Source of the DNA: Cyclostephanos tholiformis
Taxonomy: Eukaryota; Bacillariophyta; Thalassiosirophyceae; Thalassiosirales; Thalassiosiraceae
Reading direction: 5' to 3'
DNA length: 11,269 nt
NCBI GenBank assembly: GCA_036939975.1
Contig: JALLPB010001087.1
Span: 1 to 11,269, forward strand
Of the stretch, positions 8,501-11,269 are shown one piece after another. Under the pieces are notes generated by a model, which was not told the DNA's origin, did not search any database, and was given only the letters and a program-made list of their open reading frames with translations. The first letter of the stretch is position 1. The number at the start of each line of letters is the position of its first letter. The position numbers and the translations under genes were made by a program.

Positions 8501-9743
8501 GAGGAGGATCATCATCTTGGACTTCAACGGAACAATAGTTATAAAGGAGGATGTCGATCTCATTTTGAAGCGCGACGTCTTCGGTTCCACCGGGGATGCT
8601 CCGCCTCAAGCCGTGTGCCAGTCATTGGCAAAACTATGCGCAGATCCTCAGAACACCGTCTTCGTCGTTAGTAAGTGATATTCTTGATCGCAAAGCTGTC
8701 GTCTTCTTCGCGATTACTCTAATTGTGTTTTTACTTCCTTCATTCAGGCGGAGATAACAGCGAGAACATGGAAAAGGCGATCGGCAATATTCCGGGTCTA
8801 GGTTTGGCGGCAAGCAATGGATCATGCTTCTCGCCGCCATCAACTAATGAAGGGCCAAGAACTTGGCTAGCTTTGGATCTTGGTGTCGATTGGGACTCGG
8901 TGAAAAGGGTAAGGCAAAAGTCGTGCATAACTTTTTCATTTGTCGAATATATTTGTTGCACGTGCTGAGTTCTTCGTTATTGCTCAATGTGTTCAGGTAG
9001 CACTACCAATCATGTCGAAGTACACAGCAAGAACGAGCGGATCTTTCATAAAACTAGCCCACTCTAGCGTCGGCTGGTCGTATTTTTCGTGTGATCCCGA
9101 ATTCGGCAGCCTCAATGCAAAATACCTCGTAATAGAACTTGAGAGGGCTTTGGCTGCGTACGACGTCCGGTTTGTCAATCTGAAAGGGATAGTCGAGGTA
9201 ATACCACAAAGGCTTAACAAGGGGATCATCGTGAAGAAGATATTGCGCGACGTCGCGGCCAGGGACAGCAATGCAGGGGTCGATTTCATTCTTTGCATGG
9301 GCGATGACGTATCCGACGAGAATATGTTTACTGTGAGTCGAATCATGTCATTTTTGTGTTTTGAACAACCCTCTCTCACCGTCACCGAAAATTTTTTTCG
9401 TTCCTTGAAACACTGCATTTAGTCTGTTTTTTCTTTCGTTTCCGAAATGGACGAAGACTACGCAAACGTGGAACCATCGCCGCCAGTGTTTCAGATGTCT
9501 TCAGGCGCGTTACCAGCATCACTCTCCTTGCTTGTCGAACCTCCGAATGTGCGATGTAAAAATTTGAATTCACCGATGTTTGTTTTTACAGCCACGGTAG
9601 GAAAGAAGCCGAGCCACGCCTCACAGTTTGTCGACGGAGCAGAAGACGTGGCAGATTTGCTCGTGAAGATGGCAGCCGGATCTGTTGACGTTTTTTACGA
9701 GAGGGGATCATTATTTATGAAAGATCTCAAGCAGTTTAGCTAG
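5532..9743 (+). CDS. TPS: CBM20-containing trehalose-6-phosphate synthase/phosphatase-like protein
   Basis: Spliced exons 5532-7584, 7699-8670, 8748-8908, 8997-9332 and 9423-9743 give 1280 aa. Domain order: a CBM20-like starch-binding module (about 10-150, with RVHLACRAALPVGSTLRVTGSHLWDP and EMVTCPDTYPLWRTRRP), a low-complexity linker with Asp, Gly and Ser runs (150-392), a GT20 synthase domain (393-about 860) and a HAD phosphatase domain (about 953-1260). The family makes trehalose-6-phosphate from UDP-glucose and glucose-6-phosphate, then removes the phosphate. HDYHL (568-572), HVPFP (601-605) and E821 are kept. The usual Arg and Lys of RLDYSKG are replaced (AGLDCAQYLSG, 710-720), and RDGMNL is RGGLNL (812-817). 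In the phosphatase, DxDGT is DFNGT (959-963), while S1009, K1137 and GDDVSDE (1164-1170) are intact. It therefore resembles class II TPS proteins and may be regulatory or only partly active. Probably cytosolic: no presequence is visible. Confidence 0.9.
5685..5720 (+). repeat. GAC/GTC palindrome within the CBM20 insert
   Basis: Bases 5691-5714 form a perfect 24-bp palindrome built from GAC and GTC triplets; extending to 5685-5720 adds a single mismatched pair. It encodes a mixed Asp/Val stretch (about residues 52-63) inside the starch-binding module. Because the palindrome is in register with the codons, Asp codons face Val codons across the axis. Confidence 0.8.
7585..7698 (+). other. Intron 1 of the trehalose gene (114 bp, in-frame and open)
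   Basis: Donor GTGAGA at 7585 and acceptor CATAG ending at 7698, preceded by a branch-like TTACTAAC (7687-7694). Removal joins EPPIVS to AAMKLQTTIDGEAALRKKHAGR, which fits the GT20 domain. The intron is a multiple of three and has no stop in frame, so retention would add 38 mostly hydrophobic residues rather than truncate the protein. Confidence 0.85.
8671..8747 (+). other. Intron 2 of the trehalose gene (77 bp)
   Basis: Donor GTAAGT at 8671 and acceptor TTCAG ending at 8747. Splicing (phase 1) rebuilds Ser1009 of HAD motif II, giving VFVVSGDNSENMEKAI. Unspliced, a stop occurs at 8676-8678, in the middle of the phosphatase domain. Confidence 0.92.
8909..8996 (+). other. Intron 3 of the trehalose gene (88 bp)
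   Basis: Donor GTAAGG at 8909 and acceptor TTCAG ending at 8996, phase 0. Splicing joins LGVDWDSVKR to VALPIMSKYTARTSGSF, as expected between the core and cap regions of the phosphatase. The nearby TAG at 8998-9000 is an unlikely acceptor because it would shift the frame. Confidence 0.88.
9333..9422 (+). other. Intron 4 of the trehalose gene (90 bp)
   Basis: Donor GTGAGT at 9333 and acceptor TTTAG ending at 9422, phase 0. Splicing joins GDDVSDENMFT to SVFSFVSEMDEDYANVEP. The intron ends with the in-frame TAG itself, so retention would end the protein right there and remove the final 106 residues, including FTATVGKKPSHAS. Confidence 0.88.
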
Positions 9744-9786
9744 CTGGAGAAAATAATGAATTCATTTCACGAGGAATTAAACATTT
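9744..9786. terminator. Shared 3' gap between convergent genes, with 12-bp palindrome
   Basis: Only 43 bp separate the stop codons of the trehalose gene (+) and the acyltransferase-like gene (-). The gap is AT-rich and contains a perfect 12-bp palindrome, AATGAATTCATT, at 9756-9767. The two 3' untranslated regions must overlap each other's coding sequence or be extremely short. A role in transcript ending is inferred only from position; no canonical AATAAA was seen. Confidence 0.35.
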
Positions 9787-11197
9787 CTAGTCTTTATCAT
9801 CCCGCTTTGCTTCCCTATTAGCCTGGCGTTTCGTAAGCACTTCAACCATCCTTATCATCTCATCTCCCATCGTTTCCACTTCGTTCTGATGTTCCTCGTA
9901 GATGAAGTCGCCGCTGTAATCAGCAGCGGCTGGCCAGTCGACCACGCTCTTAAATCCATACTTCGTTTTCAGCTCGGTGAACGCATCGCTCCCGCTCGGT
10001 CCTAGATCCACGACGTCGATCCTATCGTCCTCGATGGCCCTGCGTACCAGATCGCTCACCGAGTGGAACCAGACATATCGCGTCGCCGCGTCGTCGTCGC
10101 AATAGAACCACTGACCGCGCAACGTCCTACCCTTCGCGACCTCGTGTGCGAAGCCGATAACCCTGCCGGTGTTCGAGTCCCGATACTCCCGTACGTTACC
10201 CGCCATCCGCGTCGTTCCCATGAATCGACTAATCGCCTCGGCGAGCGCGTTAACGAATGCATTCGGGGACGAGCCGTACATATTCGATAGCAGTCTCACC
10301 TCGTGCTGTACGACACAACGAAAGTGGGCGTAGCTCGAATGCGGCGCTGCTTGACCGCCCTTGATGGGCTTGTCGACGACGGTGAAATTTTGACTCTCCG
10401 GCGTCGCCCTTTTCAATGTCCGTTTGCATCCCCGGGGTAGTGTTTGTATCCAATCGTCGACAGAATCGAAGCCCCGGACGTTCAGTAATGCTGTCGTCAT
10501 GTTACGAAATTGTCAAGATAAATACCCAGGTGGCGAACATCGTGAAGTATGATGGAATGACGTATATAATTGGGGGTGTGAACAACTTACAGTGCGGCCT
10601 AGTCATCCACCGTCCCGACCACTGCGCAGCACCCATCGCGCCCATGCTGGCCGATTCCCTATCCCGTCGTCCGATGGCATCCCCTATCAACCTCTCCTCC
10701 CATTCACCGTTTACCCCCCCTGTCATTATCAGCCCCTCTTTTTTCATGGCCATATCCAACAATTTTCTCGGGAGGGATTCCCTCGGCAAGTTGTTCCCGA
10801 ATGCCGCGGCGATGGCCAATTCAATGTTGTTGTAATAGTACGCGTACACGTCGTCCGTGTCGGATCCGTCATAGTTGAACGCGCATTTGATCCATGCGAA
10901 TAGACTACGGGTATTATCCTCGGAGAGTGTGGTGTTTATCGTGACGGTTATCGACTCCCCGGACGAGGATGACTGCCCGTCGTCGACGGCGAGGCGGAGG
11001 AGTGGTCGGTGCGATGCGCCATTCGTCGTCGGGGTAGGCGCGGATGAAGGGACGACGAGGGTTATCGATCCCGAGCAGCGGGGTACTTGGACGAATCCTT
11101 TTGCGTGTATTGACAGGGAGAGTGTGCAAAGGGCGCGTAATATCGATTTCGGGTCCATCGTCGTTGCCTTCGACTTACTTTGCGGAGGATATTCCAT
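9787..11197 (-). CDS. FemAB/GNAT-like acyltransferase-fold protein with presequence
   Basis: Two exons, 11197-10591 and 10490-9787, give 436 aa. The C-terminal part resembles acyl-CoA N-acyltransferase-fold proteins of the FemAB/BioF2-like type: a basic FDSVDDWIQTLPRGCKRTLKRA (210-231), a strand TGRVIGFAHEV (310-320), then YVWFHSVSDLVRRAI (341-355) and DVVDLGPSGSDAFTELKTKYGF (361-382), where a helix, an acidic strand and a K..YGF ending recur in that fold. This is pattern recognition without a search, so the catalytic role and substrate are unknown. The N-terminus has a hydrophobic stretch (about 18-32) followed by HAKG/FVQVPR, similar to the Phe-bearing cleavage motif of diatom plastid proteins; starting at M14 gives a cleaner signal peptide. 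A charged, helical tail (about 400-436) ends the protein. Plastid import is inferred; secretion to the ER is the alternative. Confidence 0.7.
10491..10590 (-). other. Intron of the acyltransferase-like gene (100 bp)
   Basis: On the minus strand the donor is GTAAGT (starting at 10590) and the acceptor ACGACAG (ending at 10491), phase 1. Splicing joins GRWMTRPH to SLLNVRGFDSVDDW and merges two open frames that otherwise abut as separate ORFs. An ATG lies inside the intron next to the acceptor, so the downstream frame can look like a gene of its own. Confidence 0.82.
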
Positions 11198-11269
11198 CGA
11201 AGGGACGATATCTATATTCTAGATTTTGGCCCTTGTACTATTCCTACAGTACCATGGGCCCCCCAATAA
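11198..11269 (-). promoter_or_regulatory. Upstream region of the acyltransferase-like gene (partial)
   Basis: The last 72 bp of the window lie before the first ATG of the minus-strand gene. On that strand there is an AT-rich AATATAGATAT just upstream (about 11207-11217). If this is the core promoter, the downstream Met14 (codon starting at 11158) becomes the more likely start. The region is cut by the window end. Confidence 0.3.

Noticed and set aside
8676..8678. Stop codon as the true end of the trehalose protein
   Set aside because: It lies just inside an intron; splicing to 8748 restores HAD motif II and the remaining phosphatase motifs downstream.
9570..9592. Possible additional intron ending at TTTTTACAG in the last trehalose exon
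   Set aside because: The bases TTTACAGCCACG encode FTAT of the conserved FTATVGKKPS segment, so using this acceptor would break it.
9787..10500. Two separate minus-strand genes (9787-10500 and 10502-11197)
   Set aside because: Consensus splice sites at 10590 and 10491 join them in frame, and the downstream ATG falls within the intron.

Overview
The window looks like nuclear DNA of a diatom, probably a centric one of the Thalassiosira type; the genus is an inference. Supporting signs are short introns (73-114 bp) with GT..AG ends, a heat-shock-factor DNA-binding domain of the diatom style (motif TSFTRRLKRW), a single-chain trehalose-phosphate synthase/phosphatase with an N-terminal starch-binding module, and two proteins whose N-termini resemble the signal-peptide-plus-phenylalanine presequences that send diatom proteins to the plastid. 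Nothing bacterial, viral or organellar was recognised.

Layout. 1-115: one copy of a dispersed repeat. 286-1951 (+): three-exon amino acid/auxin permease-type transporter, 501 aa after splicing. 1952-2638: non-coding, nothing recognised. 2639-3988 (-): intronless heat shock factor-like regulator, 449 aa. 3989-5531: non-coding region between two divergent genes, holding degenerate repeats and an identical second copy of the 115-bp repeat (5054-5168). 5532-9743 (+): five-exon CBM20-GT20-HAD trehalose-phosphate synthase/phosphatase-like protein, 1280 aa. 9744-9786: 43-bp gap between two convergent genes. 9787-11197 (-): two-exon protein, 436 aa, with a FemAB/GNAT-like acyltransferase appearance and a presequence. 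11198-11269: its upstream region.

How the genes relate. These are separate eukaryotic genes, not an operon. The heat shock factor and the trehalose gene are divergent neighbours and both families belong to stress responses, but co-regulation is only a possibility. The most notable observation is that the trehalose protein keeps the overall two-domain architecture but has lost canonical residues in both the synthase (UDP-glucose-binding Arg, Lys and Asp) and the phosphatase (second Asp of DxDGT), which points to a regulatory or altered enzyme rather than a standard one. The splice-site models join known-family motifs in the correct frame; they have not been confirmed with transcripts.
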